The notes under the pieces were generated by a model. The model was not told where the DNA came from. It searched no databases and was given only the letters and a program-made list of their open reading frames with translations. 64,000 nt of DNA from Glycomyces salinus (GTDB taxonomy: Bacteria > Actinomycetota > Actinomycetes > Mycobacteriales > Micromonosporaceae): positions 124,001-188,000 of the forward strand of contig NZ_JAELXW010000003.1 in the NCBI RefSeq assembly GCF_016428645.1, read 5' to 3'. Of the stretch, positions 50,795 through 59,339 are shown piece after piece. The position numbers and the translations under genes were made by a program. Within the stretch, counting starts at the first letter, position 1, and each line of letters starts with the position of its first letter.

Positions 50795-51937
50795 ATGGCG
50801 ACTCCCACCACACCAACTCCATCAGAGCTCACGCTCGAACCCGGCGAAATCGCCGCCTGGCGGGCCCGGACCCAAGGGCTGTGGGGAGAGCCCCGGGCCA
50901 CCCCGATGGAAGCGTTCGAGCACCTGGGGGCCGTCCAGTCCCAGGAGGTCTACTCCTCGAAGCTCACCCCCGCCGTGCGCGCCGCCCCCGGGCCCGACGG
51001 GGCGTTCGCGCCGGTCGAGGCCGTGGACGAGCTCATCGAGAACGGCTCGGTGGTGCGCACGCACGTGCTGCGGACGACCTGGCACACCGTTCCGGTCGGC
51101 GACCTGCGGATGATGCTGGCGGCCACCGCCGACCGCGTGCACCAGGTGCTCGCGTCGATGACCCGCAACGGGGGCCTCTCCGAGGACCTGCTCGCCCGGT
51201 GCGACCAGATCCTGGCCGAGGCCACCGCCGGCGGACGCCACCTCGCTCGTGAGGAGGCGGTGGAGGCCCTGGTCGAGGCCGGGGTGCCCGCGCCGTCCAA
51301 CCAGCAGATGATCTACATCCTCATGCACGCCGAACTGGAGGCGGCGATCTGCTCGGGGACCCCGCGGGGCAGGCAGCAGACGTACGCGAACTTCGACGAG
51401 CGCGTCCCGGCCGGGAACATCGAGCGCGAAGACGCCCTCCGCGAGCTGGCCCGCCGCTTCTTCGTCTCGCGCGGCCCGGCGACGCTCAAGGATTTCACCC
51501 GCTGGGGGAGCCTGAAGGTCGCCGACGCCAAGAAGGCCATCGCCGACCTGGACCTGCGGGCGGCGCTGATCGACGGGCGGGTCTGCTACTTCGAGTCCGA
51601 GCCGCCCGGGCCGCGCGAGGGCGGCCCGCGGGTCGACTTCGTGCAGGGCTGGGACGAGATGCTGTGCTCCTACACCGACTCCAAGGACTGGGTCCTGCAT
51701 CCCTCGGTCCCGCGCGCCGACTTCCCGGACCGGCCGCGCTTCAACTCGGCGATCCTGCTCGACGGCCAGCTGATCGGGCACTGGAAGGCGACGCTGACCA
51801 AGCAGAGGGTCGAGATCGCGACCTATCGGCTGCGCGGCTTCACCGCCGCCGAGATCGCCGCCATGCGCCGCGGAGCCGACCGCCTGCGGGCCTGGTACCA
51901 GCGCGAGGAGATGGACCTCGGCCTCGACCACGCCTGA
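50795..51937 (+). CDS. Winged-helix DNA-binding protein (HTH_42/AlkZ-like)
   Basis: The product has 380 residues; ATG 50795 is preferred, with GTG 50789 just upstream. The layout is HTH_42: EIAAWRARTQGLWG, EAFEHLGAVQSQEVYSSKLT, then RTHVLRTTWHTVPVGDLRMML and LAREEAVEALVEAG, RRFFVSRGPATLKDFTRWG...VADAKKAI, and a C-terminal RVDFVQGWDEMLCSY...DG(Q)LIGHWKATL. The QSQ at about 49-51 sits where AlkZ glycosylases have their catalytic Q-x-Q. Proteins of this family unhook DNA crosslinks or repair alkylated bases. Glycosylase activity here is inferred. Terminator at 51993-52018 follows. Confidence 0.8.
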   Translation: MATPTTPTPSELTLEPGEIAAWRARTQGLWGEPRATPMEAFEHLGAVQSQEVYSSKLTPAVRAAPGPDGAFAPVEAVDELIENGSVVRTHVLRTTWHTVPVGDLRMMLAATADRVHQVLASMTRNGGLSEDLLARCDQILAEATAGGRHLAREEAVEALVEAGVPAPSNQQMIYILMHAELEAAICSGTPRGRQQTYANFDERVPAGNIEREDALRELARRFFVSRGPATLKDFTRWGSLKVADAKKAIADLDLRAALIDGRVCYFESEPPGPREGGPRVDFVQGWDEMLCSYTDSKDWVLHPSVPRADFPDRPRFNSAILLDGQLIGHWKATLTKQRVEIATYRLRGFTAAEIAAMRRGADRLRAWYQREEMDLGLDHA

Positions 51938-51992
51938 GGCCGGGTCCGGCCCGCGACGTCGACCGGGATTCCGGCGGCCGTGGGGACGGAAA

Positions 51993-52018
51993 GGGGCGGC
52001 GGGAGTCCCCGCCGCCCC
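51993..52018. terminator. 11-bp terminator between convergent genes
   Basis: GGGGCGGCGGG (51993-52003) pairs perfectly with 52008-52018 around a four-base loop. It lies between the stop at 51937 and the convergent stop at 52034. Confidence 0.8.
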
Positions 52019-52033
52019 GGCAGTTTCGCGGTG

Positions 52034-53725
52034 CTACAGGCGCTCGAGCGCGTCGGCGAATGGACCCAGGCCCATCGGGCCGAGGTTCAGCGCGTCGGTG
52101 TGGAAGTCCTTGAGGCTGAAGCCGGCGCCCTTGCGTTCGCGGTAGTCCTCGCGGGCCTGCATCCACAGGCGCTCGCCGACCTTGTAGGACGGCGCCTGGC
52201 CCGGCCAGCCGAGGTAGCGGTTGCGTTCGAAGGTGAGCATGGCGTCCTCGACAGTGTAGATGTGGGCGCGCATGAACTCCCACATCTTCTCGCCGTCCCA
52301 CTGCTCGCCCGGGCGCCACCCGAACGGGTTGTCGGCCGGGATCTCGAACTCGCAGTGCAGGCCGATGTCGACCACGACGCGGGCGGCCCGCATGGCCTGC
52401 GCGTCGAGCATGCCCAGGCGTCCGGCCGGGTCGTCGTCGTAGTAGCCCAGTTCGTCCATGAGCCGCTCGGAGTAGAGCGCCCAGCCCTCGGCGTGCCCGG
52501 AGGACATGAGCAGGTTCCGCTGGAAGCGGTTGAGCAGTTCGGAGCGGGTCGCGGCCTGCCCGATCTGGAGGTGGTGGCCCGGCACGCCCTCATGGTAGAC
52601 AGTGGACTTCTCGCGCCACTTGGAGAAGCTGGTCTGGTCGCCGGGGACCGACCACCACATCGCGCCCGGCCGGGTGAAGTCCTCGCTGGGACCGGTGTAG
52701 TAGATGGCCCCGTCCTCGGTGGGGGCGATCTTGCAGTCGATGCGCCGGACCTGGTCGGGGATGTCGAAGTGGGTGCCGGCCAGGTCCGCGACGGTCTCGT
52801 CGGCCAGCGCCTGCATCCAGTCGCGGAACGCGTCCTTGTCGGTCATGTTCTGGTCGGGGTCGGAGTCGAGCGCCTCGACCGTCTCGGCCAGCGTCGCGCC
52901 CGGCTTGATCTTCCCGGCCGTCGCCTCCATGTCGGCCTTGATCCGCGCCAGCTCGTTCCAGCCCCACTGGTAGGTCTCCTCGAGGTCGATCTCGGCCCCG
53001 ATGAAGTACCGCGACGCCCGGGAGTAGCGGTCCCGCCCGACCGCGTCCGTCGTAGGCGCCTGCGGCGCCAGCTCGTCGCGCAGGAAGTTCGCGAACTTCG
53101 TCGTCGCCGCCCGCGCCCAGGCGGCGCCGTTGCCGAGGCCGATCTTCAGTTTCCCGCTGGTGATCGGCTCGCCGTCGACCGTGATGCGCCCGATCAGACC
53201 GGCCCAGAAGTCGTCGCCATTGGCGCCGTTCCAGTTGTCGCAGTGCCGGGCCACCTCGAGGACCTGCCGCTCGGAGGCCACCCGTCCGGCCGCGGCCTCA
53301 GCCCGCAGCGTCTCGGTGTACTGCTTGAACGCGTCAGGGACCGCCGCCAGGCGGGCGGCGACGTTCTCGGCCGCCTCCCGGCCCTCGTGCGGCATCAGGT
53401 CGAAAATCTGCCGCACGTCGTGGACACCGGAGGTGATGACGTTGAGGCCCAGGAAGGTGTCGCCCGCGTCGTAGCGCTCGACCGCGAGCTTGAGGCGCTC
53501 GAGCATCGCCTCCTTGGCGACGCGCTCCCGCTCGTCGGCCGGCTCGGCGGCCTCGGCCGCGGCGATCGCGTTCCGTGCCAGCTCGACCTCTGCCGCGATG
53601 CCCGCGGGGGAGAGGTCGTCGAGCAGATGGTCCGATCCCGGGACGCCCATGTAGGTGGCGGTCATGGGGCTGTGCGCCAGCACGTCCTCGACGTACTTGT
53701 CCGCTATCCGATCGATTTCTCTCAT
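52034..53725 (-). CDS. DUF885-family zinc-peptidase-like protein
   Basis: The product has 563 residues, the usual family length. A helical N-terminal half leads to the metal-binding region STVYHEGVPGHHLQIGQA (H-E-x-x-x-G-H) and, about 40 residues on, SSGHAEGWALYSERLMDELG, which supplies further ligands. Near the end is FERNRYLGWPGQAPSYKVGE, another conserved DUF885 block. There is no signal peptide, so it acts in the cytosol. The family is related to carboxypeptidase-like metalloenzymes. It overlaps the tyrA stop by four bases and is last in the groES-like-tyrA-DUF885 operon. Confidence 0.88.
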   Translation of the reverse strand: MREIDRIADKYVEDVLAHSPMTATYMGVPGSDHLLDDLSPAGIAAEVELARNAIAAAEAAEPADERERVAKEAMLERLKLAVERYDAGDTFLGLNVITSGVHDVRQIFDLMPHEGREAAENVAARLAAVPDAFKQYTETLRAEAAAGRVASERQVLEVARHCDNWNGANGDDFWAGLIGRITVDGEPITSGKLKIGLGNGAAWARAATTKFANFLRDELAPQAPTTDAVGRDRYSRASRYFIGAEIDLEETYQWGWNELARIKADMEATAGKIKPGATLAETVEALDSDPDQNMTDKDAFRDWMQALADETVADLAGTHFDIPDQVRRIDCKIAPTEDGAIYYTGPSEDFTRPGAMWWSVPGDQTSFSKWREKSTVYHEGVPGHHLQIGQAATRSELLNRFQRNLLMSSGHAEGWALYSERLMDELGYYDDDPAGRLGMLDAQAMRAARVVVDIGLHCEFEIPADNPFGWRPGEQWDGEKMWEFMRAHIYTVEDAMLTFERNRYLGWPGQAPSYKVGERLWMQAREDYRERKGAGFSLKDFHTDALNLGPMGLGPFADALERL

Positions 53726-54663
53726 GGAGTGGACTTTACGCGAGGGCGACAGACCGTGGCGACCTCATTGACCTCCATGGACTCCACCCATCCGCCGGCC
53801 GCGCCCAGGTCCAGCAGGTTCTCGCGGTTCAACTGAATTGATTCCCGCTCGGCGGGTTCGTCGGGCCAGGTCGAGCGCAGTTCTCGGGCCCGCTCCCACC
53901 ACTCGCCGAGGCCCGCGCCGGGCCCGTCGGCGACGGCCTCGAACGCCGCCTCCAGCTCCCGCGCGAGACCCTCGAGCGCGGCGATGATCCCGTCCCGGTT
54001 GCCCTCGGCCATGCCCTCGACGAGCGAGGCGGGGCTCGCGGCCACGCGGGTGCCGTCCCGGAACGAACCGGACCCCAGAGTCCTGGCGAGGGGGTCGGCG
54101 GCGTTCAGCGTCAGCGCCGCGGCCACGAGGTGCTCGACGTGGGAGACCCGCGCGACCGCCGCGTCATGGGCCGCCGCGGTCGTCGGCACCACCCTGGCTC
54201 CCAGCGAGGTCCACAGCCGCGCCGTCGTCGCCCAGGCGTCCAGGTCGGTGTCCTCCTCCAGGCACAGCACCCAGGTCCGGCCGGCGAACAGTCCGGCCTC
54301 GGCGGCGGCGAAGCCGGCCGTCTCCTTTCCCGCCATGGGGTGTCCGGCCACGAACCGCGGGTGGGCGCCGGACTGGCGCAGGACCTCCTGCTTCACCGAC
54401 GCCACGTCGGTGACGATCCCGGAGTACTCGCCCGGCGCGAACGTCTCCCGCACGGACCGTCCGGTCAGCCGGAGCGGCACCGCGACCACGGCGAGGTCGC
54501 TCTCGCGCAGCGCCCGCGGGTCCTCGGCCACCGCGAAGCGCTCCGCGGCGGCGCTCCGGGTCGCCGGATCGGTGTCGTAGCCGACCACGTCGTGCCCGGC
54601 CTCGGCCAGAGCCAGTGCCACGGAGCCGCCGATGAGGCCCAGCCCCATGACAGCGACGCGCAT
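53722..54663 (-). CDS. tyrA: Prephenate dehydrogenase
   Basis: The product has 313 residues. ATG 54663 overlaps the stop of the GroES-like gene (TGATG). It converts prephenate to 4-hydroxyphenylpyruvate in tyrosine synthesis. The Rossmann start is VAVMGLGLIGGSVALALAEAGHDVVGYD, followed by ESDLAVVAVPLRLTG, DVASVKQEV, FVAGHPMAGKETAGFAAAEAGLFAGRTWVL and VSHVEHLVAAALTL, all diagnostic of the family (the GHPMAG-KE block is the active-site region). No ACT or chorismate mutase domain follows, so it is the simple cytosolic form. Confidence 0.92.
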   Translation of the reverse strand: MRVAVMGLGLIGGSVALALAEAGHDVVGYDTDPATRSAAAERFAVAEDPRALRESDLAVVAVPLRLTGRSVRETFAPGEYSGIVTDVASVKQEVLRQSGAHPRFVAGHPMAGKETAGFAAAEAGLFAGRTWVLCLEEDTDLDAWATTARLWTSLGARVVPTTAAAHDAAVARVSHVEHLVAAALTLNAADPLARTLGSGSFRDGTRVAASPASLVEGMAEGNRDGIIAALEGLARELEAAFEAVADGPGAGLGEWWERARELRSTWPDEPAERESIQLNRENLLDLGAAGGWVESMEVNEVATVCRPRVKSTP

Positions 54664-55001
54664 CAGAGGTACAGCCCGGTGCCGTCGGAGTCGACGCGCT
54701 TGGCCGCGACCGCGTGGACGTCGCGCTCGCGCAGGAGGATGTAGGAGCGGCCCTGCAGCTCGACCTCGGAGCGCTCCTCGGGGTCGAACAGGACGTGGTC
54801 GCCGGCCTGCACCGAGCGGACCAGCGGGCCGACCGCGACCGCCTCGGCCCAGCGCAGCCGCTTGCCCATCGTGGCGGTGGCCGGTATCACGATCCCCCCG
54901 GAGGAGCGTCGCTCGGCCTCGGGGTCCTCGCGCACCAGCAGGCGGTCGTGGAGCAGGCGGATCGGCAGCCCGGTGTCGGATTCCAACGGTGTATCGGTCA
55001 C
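54663..55001 (-). CDS. GroES-like co-chaperonin (Cpn10 family)
   Basis: The product has 112 residues from GTG 55001; the longer frame upstream has no better start. Blocks are GLPIRLLHDRLLVREDPEAERRSSGGIVIPATATMGKRLRWAEAVAVGPLVRSVQAGDHVLFDPEERSEVELQGRSYILLRERDVHAVA (given in part), i.e. the R-x-L-x-D-R-(V/L)-L-V start, a mobile loop with SSGGI, a G-x-x-V-x-V-x-G-type strand and a D-x-V-L-F strand. It is shorter and more diverged than canonical GroES, and no groEL is near. It may be a specialised paralogue. It is first in the operon with tyrA. Confidence 0.7.
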   Translation of the reverse strand: MTDTPLESDTGLPIRLLHDRLLVREDPEAERRSSGGIVIPATATMGKRLRWAEAVAVGPLVRSVQAGDHVLFDPEERSEVELQGRSYILLRERDVHAVAAKRVDSDGTGLYL

Positions 55002-55137
55002 AGCGCCCGAGCCTACCGCTCGGGGCCTGCGGCGATCCAAAGCGAGCGTCGCTTCTCACGCTCCACCAGCCGGTCGTCGGTCGCACGCGACCGGTACCGT
55101 ACGTGTTGACGTCACTCTTACGTCGTTTGGAGACACC

Positions 55138-56487
55138 GTGAGCCGATTCCGCCGCACCGCAGACAGAGCGAAGAGACTGTGGATCGGCATGCGCATGAGT
55201 CCGTCTGTCGAACGGTTCTCGGCCGCCCGCGGCGAGGCCGAGGACCCGGCCGCGCTGCCCGCGCCACCGGCCGAGACCGAAGAGATCTCCGATGAGGCCG
55301 GCGACGGCAACGGTGAATCGCCGGAGCGGCGCTACGTTCCCACGGGGCTGGCGATCGCCGCCGCCTGGTCGTGGCGGATGCTCATCATCGGCGCCGCCAT
55401 CGCCGTGGTGTTCTGGCTGATGAACCAGGTCACCGTCGTGATGATCCCGTTGGCGATCTCCTTCCTGCTGGCGGCCATGCTCCAGCCGGTCGCCGGTGTC
55501 CTCATCAAGCACGGCTGGAACAAGTCCCTGGCCTCCATCCTGGTGCTCATCGCCGGGCTCGGTGTGGTGGGCCTGGTGCTGACGTTCGTCGTGCAGCAGT
55601 TCATCGACGGCATCCCCGAGTTCTGGGAGCAGATCGAGGGCGGGCTGACCGACCTGCAGGACTGGCTGGAGTCCGGGCCCTACGGCCTCGACGGCGACCA
55701 GATGGCCGAGATCCTGAACAACGCTCAGGCGAACATCACCGACTGGCTCGGCGACAACCAGCAGACGCTCATCGACAACGGCCTGTCGATCGCCGGTTCC
55801 ACCGCGACCGGCCTCGGCTACTTCTTCACCGGCCTGTTCCTGGTCCTGTTCACCACCTACTTCTTCATGCGCGACGGCCGCGGCATCTGGAACTTCCTGA
55901 CCGGGATGCTCCCGAAGGCCGCCAAGGAGCCGGTCCGCTACGCCGGCGGCGCGGGCTGGACCACCCTGGTCCAGTACATGCGCATGGTCATCGTCGTGGC
56001 GGCCGTCGACGCCATCTTCATCGGCCTGGGGCTGTGGCTGCTCAACATCCCCCTCGCGCTGCCGCTGACCACGCTGATCTTCCTCGGCGCCTTCATCCCG
56101 ATCGTCGGAGCCACCATCTCGGGTGCGTTCGCGGTGATCGTGGCCCTGGTCGGCACCGACAACGGCCTGGTCAACGCCCTGCTGGTCCTAGGCATCGTGC
56201 TGCTGGTCCAGCAGCTGGAGTCGAACCTGCTCCAGCCGATCCTGATGAGCCGCGCGGTCAAGCTCCACCCCCTGGCCATCATCCTGGCCGTCACCGGCGG
56301 CGGCTTCGTCTTCGGCATCGTCGGTGCGCTCATCGCCGTGCCGCTGCTGGCGATCGTCAACGGCACCGTCCGCGCCCTCAACCGCTACCGTGAGGCCAGA
56401 CGCGAGGCCGACGAGCGCGAGGCCGCGTCCGGCCGGGAGCACGAAGACCCCACCGACCTCGGTGAGGAGTCGATCCAGACCACATGA
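55138..56487 (+). CDS. AI-2E family transporter (PerM-like permease)
   Basis: The product has 449 residues. GTG 55138 has GGAGA about six bases upstream. A disordered start of about 75 residues is followed by the family's hydrophobic segments (LIIGAAIAVVFWLMNQVTVVMIPLAISFLLAAMLQP; LASILVLIAGLGVVGLVLTFVVQQF), the soluble amphipathic loop (DLQDWLESG..., about 165-215), then further segments including the signature PLTTLIFLGAFIPIVGATISGAFAVIVAL and LLVQQLESNLLQPILMSRAVKLHPL. Family members export signalling molecules or exchange ions; the substrate is not known. It overlaps the dinG-type gene by 4 bases. Confidence 0.9.
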   Translation: MSRFRRTADRAKRLWIGMRMSPSVERFSAARGEAEDPAALPAPPAETEEISDEAGDGNGESPERRYVPTGLAIAAAWSWRMLIIGAAIAVVFWLMNQVTVVMIPLAISFLLAAMLQPVAGVLIKHGWNKSLASILVLIAGLGVVGLVLTFVVQQFIDGIPEFWEQIEGGLTDLQDWLESGPYGLDGDQMAEILNNAQANITDWLGDNQQTLIDNGLSIAGSTATGLGYFFTGLFLVLFTTYFFMRDGRGIWNFLTGMLPKAAKEPVRYAGGAGWTTLVQYMRMVIVVAAVDAIFIGLGLWLLNIPLALPLTTLIFLGAFIPIVGATISGAFAVIVALVGTDNGLVNALLVLGIVLLVQQLESNLLQPILMSRAVKLHPLAIILAVTGGGFVFGIVGALIAVPLLAIVNGTVRALNRYREARREADEREAASGREHEDPTDLGEESIQTT

Positions 56488-58514
56488 CCGGTGCATTGGA
56501 GATCCTCGACGCGGCGGTGGGGGCCACTCCCGGGGGCCAGGCCCGAGAGGGCCAGCGCCGGATGTGCGAAGCGGTCGAGGAGGCCATCGACGAGGGCCGC
56601 CACCTGCTGGTCCAGGCCGGCACCGGCACGGGAAAGTCGCTGGCCTACCTGTGCGCGGCCCTGGCGGCCGGCAAGACCGTGGTGGTCTCCACCGCCACCC
56701 TGGCCCTCCAGCACCAGCTCGTGGCGGTCGACCTGCCGCGCCTGGTCGAGTCCGTCGAGCCCGTCCTGGGCCGCAGGCCGACCTTCGCGCTGTTCAAGGG
56801 CCGCCACAACTACATCTGCAAGCGCAAGCTCTCCGGCGAGGAGGAAGAAGAGGACGGCGCCCTCGACGGGACCGAGGAGCTCAAGTGGGCCGGACAGCAG
56901 AAGTCGTACGCGGGGCAGGTGCAGCGGCTCTTCGCCTGGGCCAATGAGACCGACACCGGCGACCGCGACGACCTCGACCCGGGGGTGTCCGACCGGGCCT
57001 GGCGGCAGGGTTCGACCTCGGCCACCGAGTGCGTCGGCGCGAACAACTGCGCGCAGGGCTCGGACTGCTTCGCCGAACTGGCGCGGGCCCGCGCCCGCGA
57101 GGCCGACATCGTCGTCACCAACCACGCGCTGCTGTCGATCGACATGATGCACGGCCGCACCGTCCTGCCCGAGCACGAGGTGCTGATCGTCGACGAGGCC
57201 CACGAACTGGTCGACCGGGTCACCTCGGCCGCGCGCGACGAGCTGAGCCCGGCGCGCCTGCGCTGGCTGGCTCAGCGCGGCCGCCGCCTGATCGACGCCG
57301 ACGTGGCCGACGAGCTCCGCGAGGCCGCCGACTCGCTCGAGAACGCGCTCGGCATGGCCGGGGAGCGCCGCTTCCCCGACGAGCTCCCGGCGCCGCTCAC
57401 CGAGGCGCTGCACCTGATCAACGCGGCGTGCGCCAAGGCCACCGCCCCGATCCAGAACCTCGACGACGAGACCAAGAAGCAGCTGAGCACTCAGCAGCTC
57501 AAGGCCGGGATCAGCGAGACCCAGGCGACCGCCGGGCGCTGCGCGGCCCCCTCTCCTGACGACGTGATCTGGGCCGAGCCGAACGGCCCGCAGCTGGTGG
57601 CGGCGCCGCTGTCGGTCGGCGACATGCTCGCCGAGCGGCTCTACGACGAGCGCACCGTCATCGCGACTTCGGCGACGCTGACGCTCGGCGGCAAGTTCGA
57701 CACCGTCGCCCGCGGCATCGGGCTCGGCGACGACCAAGCCGACTGGGAATCTCTAGATGTCGGCTCGCCGTTCGACTACCGCAAGCAGGGCATCCTCTAC
57801 GTCGCCTCCGCGCTGCCCCGCCCCACGGCCTCGGGCCTGTCGGAGGAGACCGGCAAGGAGCTGCTGCGCCTGGTCGAGGCCAGCCGCGGCGCGACGCTCG
57901 GGCTGTTCTCCTCCAAGCGCGCCGCCGAGGCCGCCGCGGTCCTGCTGCGCGAGCACTGCGACTTCGACATCCTCCTGCAGGGCGAGGAGACCCTCGGCAG
58001 TCTCGTCAAGCGCTTCAAGGAGGAGGATTCGACCTGCCTGCTCGGGGTCATGAGCCTGTGGCAGGGGGTCGACGTGCCCGGCGACACCTGCCGCCTGGTC
58101 GTGGTCGACCGCATCCCGTTCCCGCGCCCGACCGAGCCGTTGACGGCCGCCCGAAGCGAGGCGGCCGACAACGACGGCCGCTCGGGCTTCACCGAGGTCT
58201 CGGTCCCGGCGGCGGCGATCAGGCTCGCTCAGGGGGCCGGGCGGCTCATCCGCCGCGTCGACGACCGCGGGGTGGTCGCGATCCTCGACTCGCGCCTGGA
58301 GACGAGCCGGTCCTACGGGCGTTTTCTTCGAGATTCGTTGCCGCCCTTCTGGTACACGACGAAGTCCGACTCGGCCGTGGGGGCGCTCGGCAGGCTCGCC
58401 GACTCTGCCAATTTATGGCTCGCAAGCGTCGCCAAGGGTGCCAATTTACGGCTCGCAAACGTCGCCAAGAGCGCCAATTCATGGCTCGCGGGTCTGGCGG
58501 CGAATGAAGGTTAA
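56484..58514 (+). CDS. dinG: DinG/XPD-family ATP-dependent DNA helicase
   Basis: The product has 676 residues. It overlaps the transporter stop by 4 bases (ATGA). Walker A AGTGTGKS is at 45-52, and the DEAH box VDEAHEL at 236-242. Four cysteines (112, 183, 189, 195; NYICKRK, TECVGANNCAQGSDC) fit the [4Fe-4S] cluster of this superfamily. Later motifs are VIATSATLTLGG, LGLFSSKRAAEAAA, LGVMSLWQGVDVPGD and RLAQGAGRLIRRVDDRGVVAILDSR. The last 35 residues (from about 640) are an 11-residue tandem repeat not part of the helicase fold. It likely unwinds R-loops and recombination intermediates. Confidence 0.9.
   Translation: MTGALEILDAAVGATPGGQAREGQRRMCEAVEEAIDEGRHLLVQAGTGTGKSLAYLCAALAAGKTVVVSTATLALQHQLVAVDLPRLVESVEPVLGRRPTFALFKGRHNYICKRKLSGEEEEEDGALDGTEELKWAGQQKSYAGQVQRLFAWANETDTGDRDDLDPGVSDRAWRQGSTSATECVGANNCAQGSDCFAELARARAREADIVVTNHALLSIDMMHGRTVLPEHEVLIVDEAHELVDRVTSAARDELSPARLRWLAQRGRRLIDADVADELREAADSLENALGMAGERRFPDELPAPLTEALHLINAACAKATAPIQNLDDETKKQLSTQQLKAGISETQATAGRCAAPSPDDVIWAEPNGPQLVAAPLSVGDMLAERLYDERTVIATSATLTLGGKFDTVARGIGLGDDQADWESLDVGSPFDYRKQGILYVASALPRPTASGLSEETGKELLRLVEASRGATLGLFSSKRAAEAAAVLLREHCDFDILLQGEETLGSLVKRFKEEDSTCLLGVMSLWQGVDVPGDTCRLVVVDRIPFPRPTEPLTAARSEAADNDGRSGFTEVSVPAAAIRLAQGAGRLIRRVDDRGVVAILDSRLETSRSYGRFLRDSLPPFWYTTKSDSAVGALGRLADSANLWLASVAKGANLRLANVAKSANSWLAGLAANEG
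58407..58505 (+). repeat. Three 33-base tandem repeats at the end of the helicase gene
   Basis: Units 58407-58439, 58440-58472 and 58473-58505 start GCCAATTTATGGCTCGC, GCCAATTTACGGCTCGC and GCCAATTCATGGCTCGC. The first two are nearly identical; the third diverges after the middle. Each encodes 11 residues (A-N-x-x-L-A-x-x-A-x-x). They are less GC-rich than the gene body. Confidence 0.8.
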
Positions 58515-58526
58515 CGGAAGGTGAAT
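58505..58526 (-). promoter_or_regulatory. Putative PHO box (two adjacent 11-base repeats, minus-strand orientation)
   Basis: Read on the minus strand, ATTCACCTTCC and GTTAACCTTCA follow each other with an 11-base period. Each fits 8 of 11 positions of the Streptomyces PhoP direct-repeat consensus G(G/T)TCAYYYR(G/C)G. It overlaps the end of the helicase gene and lies about 190 bases before the phosphate operon. Confidence 0.45.
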
Positions 58527-58606
58527 AAATATTGAATTCAATCGGAACCCCAGCTTAGAGCGGATACGTGTATCGGCACACAGGGGCTTTCCGAGGTTTG
58601 AGACTC

Positions 58607-58628
58607 GTTCACCCGGGTGTTACCTTCG
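58607..58628 (+). promoter_or_regulatory. Putative PHO box upstream of the DUF47-pit operon
   Basis: GTTCACCCGGG (58607-58617) fits all positions of the PhoP direct-repeat consensus; the next 11 bases, TGTTACCTTCG, fit eight. It lies 81 bases before the start of the DUF47 gene. PhoP control of pit genes is known in Streptomyces; control here is inferred. Confidence 0.55.
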
Positions 58629-58708
58629 GCGTGACCGATTTCCAGTCTTCTCGCGCCCGAATCGGTACAGTGAGGACTGCCCGACCAACCGAAAGACCGA
58701 GGTACCCA

Positions 58709-59338
58709 GTGCGTTTCTCGCTGAAACCTCAAGACGGCGCCTTCTACGCCTTCTTCTCCGAGGCCGCAGGGAACATCAAGCGCGGCGTGGAGATCCTCGC
58801 CGAGCTCGGCGACGACAAACCGGACTTCCAGTCGATCTCCGAGCGGCTGGTCGACGTCGAGCACGACAACGACCAGCTGACCCACAGCCTGTTCAACAAG
58901 ATCAACTCCACTTTCGTCACCCCGATGGACCGCAGCGACATGCACGAGCTGGCAGGCAAACTCGACGACGTCCTCGACCACGTCGAGGCCGCCGCCAACC
59001 TCGTCTACCTCTACGGCCTCTCCGAGCTGCCGGCCATCCCCCGCGAGATGATCGAGCAGATCACCGTGCTCCAGTCCCAGTCCGAGCTGCTGGACCGGTA
59101 CATGCCCAAGCTCCAGGGCCTCAACGCCGAGATGCGGGAATTCTGGATCGAGTGCAACCGCCTCGAGAACGACGGCGACCGCGCCTACCGGATGCTCCTG
59201 GTGCGCCTCTACTCGGGCGAATACGAGACCCTCACCGTCATGAAGCTCAAGGAGGTCGCCGACGAGCTCGAGGCCGCCTGCGACTCCTTCGAACACGTCA
59301 GCAACGTCATCGAATCCGTGTACGTCAAGGAATCCTGA
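58709..59338 (+). CDS. DUF47/PhoU-like Pit-accessory protein
   Basis: The product has 209 residues. GTG 58709 is chosen for GAGG about eight bases upstream; a longer frame from 58568 is possible. The protein is all-helical, with the DUF47 opening RFSLKPQDGAFYAFFSEAAGNI, an acidic helix VEHDNDQLTHSLFNKINSTFVTPMDRSDMHELAGKLDDVLDHVE (given in part) and ELEAACDSFEHVSNVIESVYVKES at the end. The D-x-x-D/E-H-x-x-D clusters bind metal in this family. It is co-transcribed with pit, which follows after one base, and probably regulates that transporter, as YkaA-Pit pairs do. Confidence 0.9.
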   Translation: MRFSLKPQDGAFYAFFSEAAGNIKRGVEILAELGDDKPDFQSISERLVDVEHDNDQLTHSLFNKINSTFVTPMDRSDMHELAGKLDDVLDHVEAAANLVYLYGLSELPAIPREMIEQITVLQSQSELLDRYMPKLQGLNAEMREFWIECNRLENDGDRAYRMLLVRLYSGEYETLTVMKLKEVADELEAACDSFEHVSNVIESVYVKES

Positions 59339-59339
59339 C

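Noticed and set aside
58407-58505. Repeats as a CRISPR array
   Set aside because: They are contiguous 33-base units in frame within a gene, with no spacers and no cas genes.
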